DNA of 64,000 nt from JAXMAR01 sp046350295. Lineage in GTDB: Bacteria; Planctomycetota; Planctomycetia; Gemmatales; Gemmataceae. The stretch spans positions 1 through 64,000 of the forward strand of contig JAXMAR010000017.1 of assembly GCA_046350295.1 (NCBI GenBank). The letters are read 5' to 3'. Both the position numbers and the translations under genes were made by a program. Position 1 is the first letter of the stretch. Each line of letters opens with the position of its first letter. Positions 54,273 through 62,536 of the stretch are shown piece by piece. The notes beneath the pieces are model-generated. The model was not told the origin of the DNA. It saw only the letters and a program-made list of their open reading frames with translations, and did not search any database.

Positions 54273-54941
54273 ATGAAACGATCCCAGCTGCGTCTTTGCC
54301 TCGTCGATGATGACGAGGGCATCCGCGCCTCGCTCCGTCTCCTGACCAGCGACGCCGGCATCCCGTTCACGGCATTCGCCTCCGGTCCCGAGTTCCTCGC
54401 CGCCGACCTCAGCGACGTCGGCTGCATTCTGCTCAACGAGCGCATGCCGGGCATGCGCGGCTCCGAGGTGCAACAAGAGCTGCGCAAGCGTGGGGAAGTC
54501 ATCCCGGTCATTTTCCTCACCGGCTCGGCGGACATCCCGTTTGTCGTTCGCGTCGTTCAGGCCGGGGCGTTCGACGTCATCGAAAAACCCTTCCACGAGA
54601 AGAGCCTGCTCGAGCGGGTCGACAGCGCCTTCGCGCGCTCCGAGCAACGGCGCCGCGTTCGGGCCGAGAAAGCAATCATCGCCGCACGCCTCGACCGCTT
54701 GACGCGGCGCGAGCTGGAGGTCCTCGATCTCATCGTGGCCGGCAAGAAGAACAAGGACATCGCCGACGAGCTGCAAATCAGCCCGAAGACGCTCGACATT
54801 CATCGCGCCAAGGTGATAGAGAAGATGGAGGCCCGCACCGTCGCCGACGCCGTGCGCTGGCGCCTTTTCTCCCAGTCGAGCGAAGAACACTGGCCGCGCG
54901 GCGTCGGTTATCTGGGGGAGCCGGCGTCGGGGGCGGGATGA
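54273..54941 (+). CDS. FixJ-type response regulator lacking the phospho-acceptor Asp
   Basis: A 222-residue regulator with an N-terminal receiver and a C-terminal LuxR/GerE helix-turn-helix. Receiver features: VDDDEG (residues 11-16), FLTGSAD (Thr83), EKPF (Lys105). The position of the phosphorylated Asp reads Asn55 in ILLNERMPG, where FixJ has Asp. The DNA-binding domain is LTRRELEVLDLIVAGKKNKD, IADELQISPKTLDIHRAKVI. So the receiver cannot be phosphorylated in the usual way. It may work as a constitutive or ligand-controlled activator. The start at 54273 is set by domain length; no histidine kinase gene is beside it. A 54-bp C-terminal tail is extra. Confidence 0.88.
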   Translation: MKRSQLRLCLVDDDEGIRASLRLLTSDAGIPFTAFASGPEFLAADLSDVGCILLNERMPGMRGSEVQQELRKRGEVIPVIFLTGSADIPFVVRVVQAGAFDVIEKPFHEKSLLERVDSAFARSEQRRRVRAEKAIIAARLDRLTRRELEVLDLIVAGKKNKDIADELQISPKTLDIHRAKVIEKMEARTVADAVRWRLFSQSSEEHWPRGVGYLGEPASGAG

Positions 54942-55040
54942 GAAATCGCCGCCTCCGGACTTCTTCTTGCTCTCCTTCCCGCGCTCGCCTACGTTACCAG
55001 CAGGGCATTCAAGACATCCGAGCCTATCGAGGACTCTCCC

Positions 55041-56438
55041 ATGAACCAAGGCAATCTGTCGCGACGTGGCTTTCTGGCGCGCACCCTGGGCGGACTCGCG
55101 GCCGCGGGACTACCCCTCTGGTACGCGAAGGAATTGACGCTGGACGCCCAGGAGAAGGCCGGAGCCGGCCGGGGCGTGGCGCCGAGCGACCGCATCGTCA
55201 TGGCCGCCATCGGCACGGGTACCAACCGCACCCGCCGCACCGCCGCCCAGCCGCTCCACGGCGAACGCGGCTTCGCGATCATGCGCGACGCCATCGGCCG
55301 CCCGGGCGTGCAGATGGTCGCCGTCTGTGACGTTGACCGGCCCAACGCCGAGTTCGCGGCTCGGTCCGTCGGCATGGATTGCCGCATCTTCGCAGATTAC
55401 CGCGAATTGCTGCGGACCATGACCGGCGTTGAGGCCGTCACGATCGGCACGCCCGACCACTGGCACGCCGCGGTCGCCATCGCGGCGATGCGGGCCGGCA
55501 AGGACGTCTACTGCGAGAAACCGTTGACGCTGACGATCCAGGAAGGCAAGGAGATGGTACGCGTGGCGCGCGAGACGGGCCGCGTGCTTCAGACCGGCAG
55601 CCAGCAGCGTTCCGACGCCCGCTTCCGCCTGGCCTGCGAGCTGGTGCGCAACAAACGGATCGGCGACGTGCGCCGCGTCACCACGCTCATCGGCGACAAC
55701 CCGGTCGGCGGCCCGTTCACCTCCGAGCCGGCTCCCGAAGGCCTCAACTGGGATTTCTGGCAAGGGCCGACGCCGCGCGTCGACTACGTCAAGCAGCGCT
55801 GCCACTACGATTTCCGCTGGTGGTACGAGTACTCGGGCGGCAAGATGACCGACTGGGGCGCCCACCACAACGACATCGCCCAGTGGGGCCTCGGCATGGA
55901 TGGCAGCGGCCCGGTGGCCGTACGCGGCACGGGCACGGCGCCGTCGACCGATCGCAACTCCTACAATTGCCATCCGCAGTTCACCGCCACCTACACCTAC
56001 GCCAACGGCCCGCGCGGCCGCGACGGCACGACCCTCATCTGCCGCAGCAACACGCCGGAGGGCTGGGCCCATCCCAACAACGGCATCCTCTTCGAGGGGG
56101 ACGAGGGGAAGTGGATCTTCGTCAACCGCGGCTCCATCAGCGCCAACGACCGCCGCATCATCGACGAGCCGCTCCCCGCCGGCGCGGAACGGCTGGAGGT
56201 GTCGACCAACCACATGCAGAACTTCGTCGACTGCGTCCGCTCCCGGCGGGCGCCGATCTGCAACGTGAACGTCGGCCACCGCTCGGTGACGGTGTGCCAC
56301 ATCGGCAACATCGCCATCCGCACCGGCCACAGCCTGCACTGGGACCCGCGCGGCGAACGCTTCACCGGCGAACACGCCGACGAGGCGAACGCGATGCTGC
56401 AACGGCCGCGAAGGGATCCGTATACGTTGCCGGGGTAA
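55041..56438 (+). CDS. Gfo/Idh/MocA-family oxidoreductase with Tat signal
   Basis: A 465-residue exported NAD(P)-dependent oxidoreductase. Twin-arginine signal LSRRGFLARTLGGLAAAGLP. The Rossmann part begins IVMAAIGTGTNRT and has MVAVCDVDRPNAEFAA; the active-site segment is TPDHWHAAVAIAAMRAGKDV with YCEKPL (catalytic Lys). The second domain has GGKMTDWGAHHNDIAQWGLG with a further Asp/His candidate. Such periplasmic MocA proteins usually carry their NADP into the periplasm and act on sugars or cyclitols; planctomycetes have dozens. The frame is intact. The gene stands alone, with an RBS-like GAGGAC before the ATG. Confidence 0.92.
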   Translation: MNQGNLSRRGFLARTLGGLAAAGLPLWYAKELTLDAQEKAGAGRGVAPSDRIVMAAIGTGTNRTRRTAAQPLHGERGFAIMRDAIGRPGVQMVAVCDVDRPNAEFAARSVGMDCRIFADYRELLRTMTGVEAVTIGTPDHWHAAVAIAAMRAGKDVYCEKPLTLTIQEGKEMVRVARETGRVLQTGSQQRSDARFRLACELVRNKRIGDVRRVTTLIGDNPVGGPFTSEPAPEGLNWDFWQGPTPRVDYVKQRCHYDFRWWYEYSGGKMTDWGAHHNDIAQWGLGMDGSGPVAVRGTGTAPSTDRNSYNCHPQFTATYTYANGPRGRDGTTLICRSNTPEGWAHPNNGILFEGDEGKWIFVNRGSISANDRRIIDEPLPAGAERLEVSTNHMQNFVDCVRSRRAPICNVNVGHRSVTVCHIGNIAIRTGHSLHWDPRGERFTGEHADEANAMLQRPRRDPYTLPG

Positions 56439-56456
56439 TGGCGTCGACCCAACGCG

Positions 56457-56495
56457 CACGTACTGGCCAACTCGAAAAAAGCTGGCCAGTACGTG
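56457..56495. terminator. hairpin after the MocA-type gene
   Basis: CACGTACTGGCCA (56457-56469) and TGGCCAGTACGTG (56483-56495) are perfect 13-bp arms. No T tract follows, but an A tract lies in the loop. It is 18 bases after the stop and may stop transcription or be an interspersed palindrome, since CTACTGGCCAAG appears again near 56547. Confidence 0.5.
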
Positions 56496-56647
56496 ACAGC
56501 GACGCATCCTTTCACGGGACAGGGTTTGCGGCGCATCGTCGCCGCCTACTGGCCAAGAACGAGCGGGCCCCGCCTTCTTCAACCACGCCGTACCGAATTG
56601 ATATTCGTTAAGGCCTACGTGCATGGCACTGCCCGGCGCCGGGATCA

Positions 56648-57043
56648 TCACCCCTGAAAAATAACCTGAATCTTCACATGCCCCCGCCAGGGGTCATCCG
56701 CATTGCTATCGCGGCAGATGGCGTAGGCGGTCAGCTCTAAGGTACTTCCGATCAGCTTGATCCCGGCGCTCACACCAAGATAGGTGATGGGCCGCTCCCG
56801 TGGATAGAAGTCGAAGTCCCAGCCAGACACGGAAACCGACGCGCTCGTCCAGCCGGGCGGCGGCGTGATCGTCTTGGACCGTCCTACCCAGTTCGGGTTC
56901 GGCGGATTCTGACTCTCGCTGAAATCCAGAACGTGATACTCAATGCGGAGGATGCCCGCTCCCGCCAGAGCGGCAATGCCCTTGCCACTCGAGTCGATGG
57001 CCGATTCGAGCTCCGGTCGTATCGCCGTCGCGACTTGGTTCAT
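56648..57043 (-). CDS. hypothetical protein of the protealysin operon
   Basis: A 131-residue protein without a signal peptide and without any family I recognise. The N-terminal helix (ATAIRPELESAIDSSGKGIA) is followed by beta-rich sequence with many aromatic residues: ILRIEYHVLDFSESQNPP, TSASVSVSGWDFDFYPRERP, YLGVSAGIKLIGSTLELTAY, WRGHVKIQVIFQG. Alternating hydrophobic/polar residues suggest a beta-sandwich or barrel. It follows the emfourin gene by 32 bases on the same strand, so it is most likely co-transcribed and functionally tied to the protease-inhibitor pair. Confidence 0.65.
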   Translation of the reverse strand: MNQVATAIRPELESAIDSSGKGIAALAGAGILRIEYHVLDFSESQNPPNPNWVGRSKTITPPPGWTSASVSVSGWDFDFYPRERPITYLGVSAGIKLIGSTLELTAYAICRDSNADDPWRGHVKIQVIFQG

Positions 57044-57075
57044 GATCGCTCCTAGTCATGGTTACTATAAGTGGC

Positions 57076-57390
57076 CTAGTGGAGTTTGCTTTTCACTGCC
57101 CACGCGGTGAGCCACGAAATGAGAGGCCGAAGCTTCGTCGGCATGTCCCCATCGGAAGCGGACACCCTGTGCTCCTGCCCCTTGTCTTCGAAAACCAGTT
57201 CGTAATACATCTCATCCGGGCGCAGGTCTTCCGACGCCTTGCGCGAGGTCAGGGACGCGATATCGGCGGCTTGCACGAGTTCCAGGATCTTTGCTGCTTC
57301 GCTGCCCGGAAGCGTCTCCGTGTCGACGACGCAGCTACGTCTTCCCGCCGGTCCAGCCACCCCACCGCCGCTTACAAACTTGACTTGCAT
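57076..57390 (-). CDS. emfourin-like protealysin inhibitor
   Basis: A 104-residue protein of the emfourin family: MQVKFVSGGGVAGPAG, CVVDTETLPGSEAAKILELV, YELVFEDKGQEHRVSASDG, LRPLISWLTAWAVKSKL. The order (beta-hairpin with F-x-x-S/R-G-G, long middle helix, DG turn, C-terminal LRPLI.WL helix) is diagnostic. Emfourins are cytoplasmic inhibitors of protealysin-like M4 peptidases and are encoded next to them. Here the protease gene is just upstream, 63 bases away. The start at 57390 is the only ATG with this N-terminus. Confidence 0.88.
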   Translation of the reverse strand: MQVKFVSGGGVAGPAGRRSCVVDTETLPGSEAAKILELVQAADIASLTSRKASEDLRPDEMYYELVFEDKGQEHRVSASDGDMPTKLRPLISWLTAWAVKSKLH

Positions 57391-57453
57391 GGCGCCCTCG
57401 CGAAAAACAGGACACCCAGCAGACCCGAGCGTCGCCAGTCGGGCGTTCCCACC

Positions 57454-58650
57454 TTAGCTCACGCTAAGGGCCTCAATCGTCTTCTTCAACTCCGCCCCGA
57501 GACGCTCAAGTTGTCTCTTGAAAACGCCGTCCCCTTCCGGGAGCCGACTTTTGCCGCCTCGTCGCCGCGTTTCCGCGACGGCGCCGCTGACCGAAAGCCC
57601 GACTTGTGCCCAGGCGTCGAGCACGGCTCGGTGTTCCGTGCTGTTCGTGCCATAATCCGCGGCAGCAACCTGCGCGCTGATGTCGGCGCAATCCTGGAAT
57701 TGCGACTGCTCGTGCAATTGTTGAAGGGTCTTGTACCAGATGTGGCCCGGCGCCTCCCACGCGTTGCCGCCGATCTTGGTCGCCACCAGAAAGAAGGCGT
57801 GATTGGGAATCCCCGAGTTGACGTGCACTCCGCCATTGTCCCCCATTCGAGTATCGGGAAGATCCACGTAGTCGTTCATGTGTTTGGGTTGCGGATCCTT
57901 GCCGCCGAGATTTGGGTCATCGTACGCTGATCCCGGATCGGACATCGAGCGCAGCGCCTTGCCATTGATTCCCGGAGCCATGATCTCGGCGCCGATGAGC
58001 CAATCCGCCTGTGCGGCGGTCTGCTTCAAATGGTGTTGCTTGACGAGGGAGCCGAACACGTCCGAGAACGATTCGTTCAACGCGCCGGGCTGTTTGTGGT
58101 AAACCAAGCCGGCCGTACTTTCTGTCACTCCATGTGCCAACTCATGCCCGATTACATCAATCGATTTGGTGAAGCGCACGAAAATGACGCCGTCGCCGTC
58201 CCCGAACACCATCTGCCACCCATCCCAGAAGGCGTTGTTGAAATTCTGCGCGAAATGGACATAGGCGTTGAGTGGCATGCCATGCCCGTCAATCGAGTCG
58301 CGCTCAAAAACCTCCGAGTAGAGCTGGTAGGTCGCTCCGAGCGCGTCATACGCTTCGTTCACCGCGGGATCGGAGGTGGCCGGACCTCCTTCCTTGCGCA
58401 CTTGCACGCCATGAGGAGGCATCCCGTCATCCCCCTGGCAGTCAAAGATGGTGCGCTTCAGTCCCGCGGGATGAGCGGTGGCGAGGGCTGCTCGAACCGA
58501 GCCAAGAACAGACCGGCGTCCGCGAATGAAGGCGGAAAGGGAGAGGGTCTCCAGAGCAGCTTGCCGAACGCGTTCCTCTCGACTCTTGAGTAGCGCGTCA
58601 AGGATGTGGGGCGGTACGATGCAGTTGATGGGGTCGCGATACGAACACAT
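57454..58650 (-). CDS. protealysin-like M4 metalloprotease
   Basis: A 398-residue thermolysin-family zinc protease. The short precursor begins MCSYRDPINCIVPPHILDAL, with a PPHIL motif like the PPL-type motif of protealysin propeptides, and no signal peptide, which fits this subfamily. Catalytic zinc site HELAH (residues 169-173) with Glu193 in ALNESFSDVFG; the proton-donor His lies in GGVHVNSGIPNHAFFLVA. The N-terminal catalytic part has TYQLYSEVFERDSIDGHG, YVHFAQNFNNAFWDGWQMVF. The tail after residue 350 is basic (RRRGGKSRLPEGDGVF) and unusual. It forms an operon with its inhibitor emfourin and a 131-residue protein. Confidence 0.93.
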   Translation of the reverse strand: MCSYRDPINCIVPPHILDALLKSREERVRQAALETLSLSAFIRGRRSVLGSVRAALATAHPAGLKRTIFDCQGDDGMPPHGVQVRKEGGPATSDPAVNEAYDALGATYQLYSEVFERDSIDGHGMPLNAYVHFAQNFNNAFWDGWQMVFGDGDGVIFVRFTKSIDVIGHELAHGVTESTAGLVYHKQPGALNESFSDVFGSLVKQHHLKQTAAQADWLIGAEIMAPGINGKALRSMSDPGSAYDDPNLGGKDPQPKHMNDYVDLPDTRMGDNGGVHVNSGIPNHAFFLVATKIGGNAWEAPGHIWYKTLQQLHEQSQFQDCADISAQVAAADYGTNSTEHRAVLDAWAQVGLSVSGAVAETRRRGGKSRLPEGDGVFKRQLERLGAELKKTIEALSVS

Positions 58651-58698
58651 GGTGAACCTCGATGGAGTTGGCCAAGGCAGGGTTGAGACGCTGAGAGG

Positions 58699-59160
58699 TC
58701 AGGCCCGGATCAAGAACGCGTATGGCACGGTCTTTGTCGAACCGTCATCGAAATAAACGTTGACATCGACGTGACATTCGCCGGGGGTCACGGGGCAAAG
58801 ATAGATCGTGTAGCGCGTCGGGCTGCCGAGGAGGCACGGATTGACGACATGCTTGCTCCAGCCGTGGTAGCTCATGTGCCCCTTGCCCTTGACGTGAACC
58901 TCGATCTTGTCGACGGGAAACGGAGGGATGAGGTGAACATCGAATTGCGCCGCGACGCCGCGACCCACCGCCGCCTCGCGCAGCAAGGTCGGAAACGGGC
59001 CGTTCACATTGACAATGGGATAGGAGACGTAATAGCAGCAACAGTCGGCGCAGCAGGAACACCAACCGCACGACCGGCGCGAGCGGCACGCGTCTCCTTC
59101 AGAAGCGAATAGACTGCACAATGCGAGGATGGAGATTCCGAGGATGGTAGCTTTCTTCAT
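58699..59160 (-). CDS. small secreted Cys-rich protein
   Basis: A 153-residue exported protein. Signal peptide KATILGISILALCSLFASEG, followed by a cluster of ten Cys within 20 residues (CRSRRSCGWC, SCCADCCCYY). The rest is beta-rich (ALIPPF-like HLIPPFPVDKIEVHVKGKGH, YTIYLCPVTPGECHVDVNVY). Cys clusters just behind the signal are common in planctomycete exported proteins and may bind metal or form cross-links. The gene follows the TIGR03000-type gene by 42 bases and points at the protease operon. Not recognised beyond that. Confidence 0.65.
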   Translation of the reverse strand: MKKATILGISILALCSLFASEGDACRSRRSCGWCSCCADCCCYYVSYPIVNVNGPFPTLLREAAVGRGVAAQFDVHLIPPFPVDKIEVHVKGKGHMSYHGWSKHVVNPCLLGSPTRYTIYLCPVTPGECHVDVNVYFDDGSTKTVPYAFLIRA

Positions 59161-59202
59161 CACGCTCTCCTTATGAAAGAAGCATTCTCGATGAGCGGCA
59201 TC

Positions 59203-60069
59203 TCACTTGGATGCCGTTATCCGCGGCCCGAAGTCCAGGTCTAGGCGCACGGTTTCCCCGCCGCGGAATCGGATCCTCTCGACGGCCCTGAAAGTCTTCT
59301 CGCCGCGAACAACGGTTGCCGACACCGTAAAGCCGTAGACGCTGTCCGTGCGCACCAACGGCGTAACGTACTTTCGCTGCCCGCCCTTGGTTTCCGTCCG
59401 GTAGCCGTCGATAAAAAGCTCTGCGTCGGGTTCGACGGACACCAGGATGGTTGCGGCCTTTTCGCCTGGAGAGGCCTCCCCCGATCTGACTGTTCTCGCG
59501 CGAGCCTCGTCGGTCGCGTCTGCGTCGATCGGGACGGGCATGGGCGGGTAGTAGGAAACCGCGTCCTTCCCCCGTTCAAGAAATGGGGTGAATTGGAATT
59601 GGCTCTGGCGGCCGCACAGCGTAACAACCAGCGTGTAGGTCCTTCCCAACTCGAGTGGACCGCCCTCGTGCTTCATCCGCAGGCGAATCGCTTGGGGCAG
59701 ATCGATCACCGAGACGCGAGGCGGTACATCGATGCGACGAAACAAGCGCGGCAGGCTGAGCGCGTTGGGGACAAAGCAGCCGTACTCATCGAAGACGTAA
59801 AGGCCGTAATCCGACTGAAGGTACGACCAAGCGTAATACTCGTAGTTGGTTACAATCACCTCGAACGGCAACGATTGAGAGGGGTCCACCTTGCCCGACG
59901 GGTTTGTCAGGCGGGCGCGAAGACTGAATGCGGGGCAACAGGGCGGCCAAGGCGGGCAAGGCACAAAACAGCCGGGACTGCAATAGCTGTAGTAGACGCA
60001 TCCAGGAGCGTTGACGGGAAAAAGCAAGACGCACGCGAGGAATCCTGCGATCACGATAGGGCGTTTCAT
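59203..60069 (-). CDS. secreted TIGR03000-domain protein
   Basis: A 288-residue exported protein. Signal peptide KRPIVIAGFLACVLLFPVNA, then a Cys/Pro-rich stretch (GCVYYSYCSPGCFVPCPPWP), a beta-sandwich (LPFEVIVTNYEYYAWSYLQS, RRIDVPPRVSVIDLPQAIRL) and at the C-terminus a TIGR03000 domain: VEPDAELFIDGYRTETKGGQ, RKYVTPLVRTDSVYGFTVSA, ERIRFRGGETVRLDLDFG. TIGR03000 is a planctomycete surface-protein module of unknown use. GGAGATCGAAG before the ATG at 60069 supports the start; the ORF opens 21 codons earlier. Confidence 0.85.
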   Translation of the reverse strand: MKRPIVIAGFLACVLLFPVNAPGCVYYSYCSPGCFVPCPPWPPCCPAFSLRARLTNPSGKVDPSQSLPFEVIVTNYEYYAWSYLQSDYGLYVFDEYGCFVPNALSLPRLFRRIDVPPRVSVIDLPQAIRLRMKHEGGPLELGRTYTLVVTLCGRQSQFQFTPFLERGKDAVSYYPPMPVPIDADATDEARARTVRSGEASPGEKAATILVSVEPDAELFIDGYRTETKGGQRKYVTPLVRTDSVYGFTVSATVVRGEKTFRAVERIRFRGGETVRLDLDFGPRITASK

Positions 60070-60103
60070 CTTCGATCTCCGCTGACATGACTTGTTTGCC
60101 GCC

Positions 60104-60478
60104 TCACCCCTTGCACTCCACCCACGGCCCATTCGCCTCTTGCCGCGCCGATAAGGCCACCTGCACGCGCTCCTCCTCCGCTCCGCGTCCCCCCAGCTGC
60201 CGCCGAAACTCCGTCTGAAACACCGGTAGCGCCGCGGTCGGCGTGGCGATGATCGTGGCGATGCCCGCGGCCACCCCCGCGCCGAGCGCCGCGCTCACGA
60301 TCCTCGGCCAGTGTGCCGCGATGAGATCCGATGGGCCACAGATCTCCGCGTACGCCACCACCGCGCATTTGCGGATGAACAGCACCGGCTTGGGCGCCGT
60401 TTCACAGTTCCACTCAATTTTCCACTCGGGGCTCAATTCCCGGCGGCCCAGTTCAACGCGCTGGAAGACGTAGTCCAC
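60104..60478 (-). CDS. hypothetical protein with central hydrophobic helix
   Basis: A 124-residue protein with a GTG start: YVFQRVELGRRELSPEWKIE, NCETAPKPVLFIRKCAVVAY, then a membrane-like helix PRIVSAALGAGVAAGIATII, and a polar C-terminus (VFQTEFRRQLGGRGAEEERV). No family recognised. It ends 35 bases before the TIGR03000-type gene and begins inside the end of the ECF sigma gene (26-base overlap), so it probably belongs to one transcript with both. Confidence 0.6.
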   Translation of the reverse strand: MDYVFQRVELGRRELSPEWKIEWNCETAPKPVLFIRKCAVVAYAEICGPSDLIAAHWPRIVSAALGAGVAAGIATIIATPTAALPVFQTEFRRQLGGRGAEEERVQVALSARQEANGPWVECKG

Positions 60479-61241
60479 ACACGGGCTTCCCGCAAAGGCA
60501 AGAGAACTGAAACGAACATTTCGTGATGCAGGTCAGCGCCGTTTCCTTGCGCGAGATTCTTCGGCATTCTGCTTTTCTTCTTCCACAACGCCGCGCCCGC
60601 GGCGCGGCCCAGCGCACCGCCGCCCACGCCGCGCCGAGCCCTTCCAGTTCGCGTCGCGCCCGGTGGTAGCGGTACCACACCTGTTCGACGTTGAGGCCCA
60701 GAGCGGCGGCGACCTCGGCGACGGGCCGGCCCTCCAGTCGCATGCGCAGCACCTCAAAATTCGGGCCGGACAAAAGATTGCGAACCTGTTCCCAGGCGAC
60801 GCTCAAGAACTCGCGCTGCTCCAGCACGCGCGCCGGACAGGGGCGAGCGTCGATCAACTCTTGCAGCGTGGCGCCATTCTCCCGGCCGCGATGGCGCACT
60901 CGGCTACGGCGCAGGTCGGCGGCCTTGCCGCGGACGATTTGAAAGAGCCAGCTGTCGAAGGCGCCTCGCTTTGGGTCGAACTGAAAAGTGGGGAGGCGCA
61001 GAAGCAATTCGGCCCACACCTCCTGCACGCAATCGCCGAGGTCCTCGTCGGTGACACCGCACCGGCAGGCGAAGGCGCGAACTGGGCCGCAATAGGCGGC
61101 GTGAAACGCGTGCCACGCGGCGTGCCGATCCGCCTGGGGCGATTGGTAGGCGGCCAACAGGCGTGCCACAGCCTCACGGCGGCCATCGAAATGGGGCAGC
61201 TGCTCGCGCGGCTCGCGCAGCTTGGGCCTTGGACTGTTCAT
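60453..61241 (-). CDS. ECF-type RNA polymerase sigma factor
   Basis: A sigma-70-family ECF factor. Region 2: YCGPVRAFACRCGVTDEDLG, DCVQEVWAELLLRLPTFQFD, RGAFDSWLFQIVRGKAADLR. Region 4: REFLSVAWEQVRNLLSG, FEVLRMRLEGRPVAEVAAAL, GLNVEQVWYRYHRARRELEG. The conserved sigma-4 helix-turn-helix is intact. After residue 200 there is an Arg/Cys-rich extension of ~60 residues (RRCGRRKAECRRISRKETAL) that is not part of the family and overlaps the next gene, which may reflect a lost stop codon or a small indel near 60620. No anti-sigma gene is recognised next to it. Confidence 0.85.
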   Translation of the reverse strand: MNSPRPKLREPREQLPHFDGRREAVARLLAAYQSPQADRHAAWHAFHAAYCGPVRAFACRCGVTDEDLGDCVQEVWAELLLRLPTFQFDPKRGAFDSWLFQIVRGKAADLRRSRVRHRGRENGATLQELIDARPCPARVLEQREFLSVAWEQVRNLLSGPNFEVLRMRLEGRPVAEVAAALGLNVEQVWYRYHRARRELEGLGAAWAAVRWAAPRARRCGRRKAECRRISRKETALTCITKCSFQFSCLCGKPVCGLRLPAR

Positions 61242-61698
61242 CGGCGCCCGGAAGGGAACAAGTAGCGCGGCGCGGCGAAGCCGCGCGCAGCGCTACGTGG
61301 GGGATCGTTCCACACGCTTCCGGGCGAGGATGCGTTTCGGAATGCGAAGGGACGGGACCAAGAAAATGGACCAGCCTTGCAGCGGAATCGCACGAAGTGA
61401 TGGGAGATTACCTATGGCAGCGGCGAGTTGCAAACAAAAAAAGGAAGAAGTTTCCACTTTTCTACCGGCCATCCCCATAGCACGGCCTCGCGGCGTCCAT
61501 GGCTACTTGGCGTCGCCCGAGCATGGCCATGTTCCCGCGCGTGAAGAAACGCGGCGGACGTTGACATATGATGACGCTAGCGGCGCCGGGCGAAAGTCCG
61601 GGCTCTTTCTTCCACGTCAGCCGCGTCCACCCCGTGACGACGATCCATCACGCTGTTGGACCGTTCGAGTTGAGGATTCGAGAGCGAAGGAGACAACG
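61242..61698. other. intergenic region with GC palindrome
   Basis: A 457-base gap. At 61262-61296 lies GTAGCGC-GGCGCGGC...GCGCTAC, with arms GTAGCGC/GCGCTAC and a GC-rich middle. Towards the right (61610-61690) is the 5' leader of the small gene at 61699. No coding region was recognised in between; an A-rich stretch is at 61430-61450. Confidence 0.45.
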
Positions 61699-61899
61699 AT
61701 GAACGAGCGTCTGAAGGTCTTCACGTTCGTCAGCGGCCACGGCGAAACCCTCGTCGAGTCGCGCCACGAGGACCACATTAACCAATGGTTGACGACGAAC
61801 AAGGGCAAGATCGTCCGCACCACGCAGTCGGAGAGCACGCGCCCCGGCGGCGGCCATCACATCACGGTCTGCGTCTGGTACGTGCCTGAGGGAGCGTGA
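61699..61899 (+). CDS. small hypothetical protein
   Basis: A 66-residue soluble protein: MNERLKVFTFVSGHGETLVE, RHEDHINQWLTTNKGKIVRT, HHITVCVWYVPEG. The beta-alpha-beta-like order (VFTFVSG, then an amphipathic helix NQWLTTNKGKI, then HITVCVWYV) gives a compact small fold seen in many planctomycete and gamma-proteobacterial unknowns. AAGGAGAC lies 5 bases before the ATG. It probably shares a transcript with the DUF6174 gene that starts 64 bases downstream. Confidence 0.75.
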   Translation: MNERLKVFTFVSGHGETLVESRHEDHINQWLTTNKGKIVRTTQSESTRPGGGHHITVCVWYVPEGA

Positions 61900-61963
61900 C
61901 GGCGAAGCAGTTGTCACGATGATGCGGCTTTCCAAGCGAGAATACGTACCCGCAGCAACGACC

Positions 61964-62443
61964 ATGGGCCTGTTTCGTCGCCACCCGTACGTCACACTGG
62001 TCACCGTGCTGCTCGCGGGGGGCGCCCTCTTCGTCGCCTGGTCGGTGCGCCGCAACGCCGCGCGGCGGTTGACGCCGGAGCGTCTCGAAGCGGCCCGGGC
62101 GCTCTGGGACAGGAAAGGTCCGAAGGATTATCGTCTGACCTACACCATCCTCCGCGGCGGCGCCGGCGAAGCCGATGAGTACCAGGTGCGCGTCAAGAAC
62201 GGGGAAGCGGTCGAGGCGACGATCAACGGCCGGGACGCCGAGAAGGGCGCGCTGGGCGCCTATGGCATGGACCGTCTCTTCGATTTCATCGAACGCTTCT
62301 TCCGCGTCGACGCGGACCGCTCGAAAGAGAAGGCGCACTACGTCGCGGACTTCGACGACGAGGACGGACATCTGATCTGGTACTATCGCCACGTGCCGGG
62401 AACACGCGAGTCGGTGACCATTGAAGTGCGGAGCCTGGAATGA
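61964..62443 (+). CDS. DUF6174-domain membrane-anchored protein
   Basis: A 159-residue protein. An N-terminal membrane helix (HPYVTLVTVLLAGGALFVAW) anchors a periplasmic DUF6174-type domain: RALWDRKGPKDYRLTYTILR, EADEYQVRVKNGEAVEATIN, MDRLFDFIERFFRVDADRSK and HYVADFDDEDGHLIWYYRHV. The 'P-x-x-Y-x-L-x-Y' strand, the 'V-x-V-x-N-G' turn and the 'LF-x-x-I' helix are the family signature. Function is unknown. A longer form from 61919 adds 15 residues; neither start has a strong ribosome site. Confidence 0.8.
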   Translation: MGLFRRHPYVTLVTVLLAGGALFVAWSVRRNAARRLTPERLEAARALWDRKGPKDYRLTYTILRGGAGEADEYQVRVKNGEAVEATINGRDAEKGALGAYGMDRLFDFIERFFRVDADRSKEKAHYVADFDDEDGHLIWYYRHVPGTRESVTIEVRSLE

Positions 62444-62536
62444 GTCACGTCGTCGCCGGCGGCAAACACTCCAAATCCCGGCCGGCCGTGGTATAGTAGA
62501 GGCGTACCCGCCTCACTCTCCCTTTGCCGGCCCACG

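Noticed and set aside
60433..60678. Possible small gene (RMPKNLAQGNGADLHHEMFV) at the end of the ECF sigma gene
   Set aside because: Overlaps both the sigma factor tail and the next gene; only weak support from an AAGGAA box. Could matter if the sigma tail is frame-shifted, but not certain enough to annotate.
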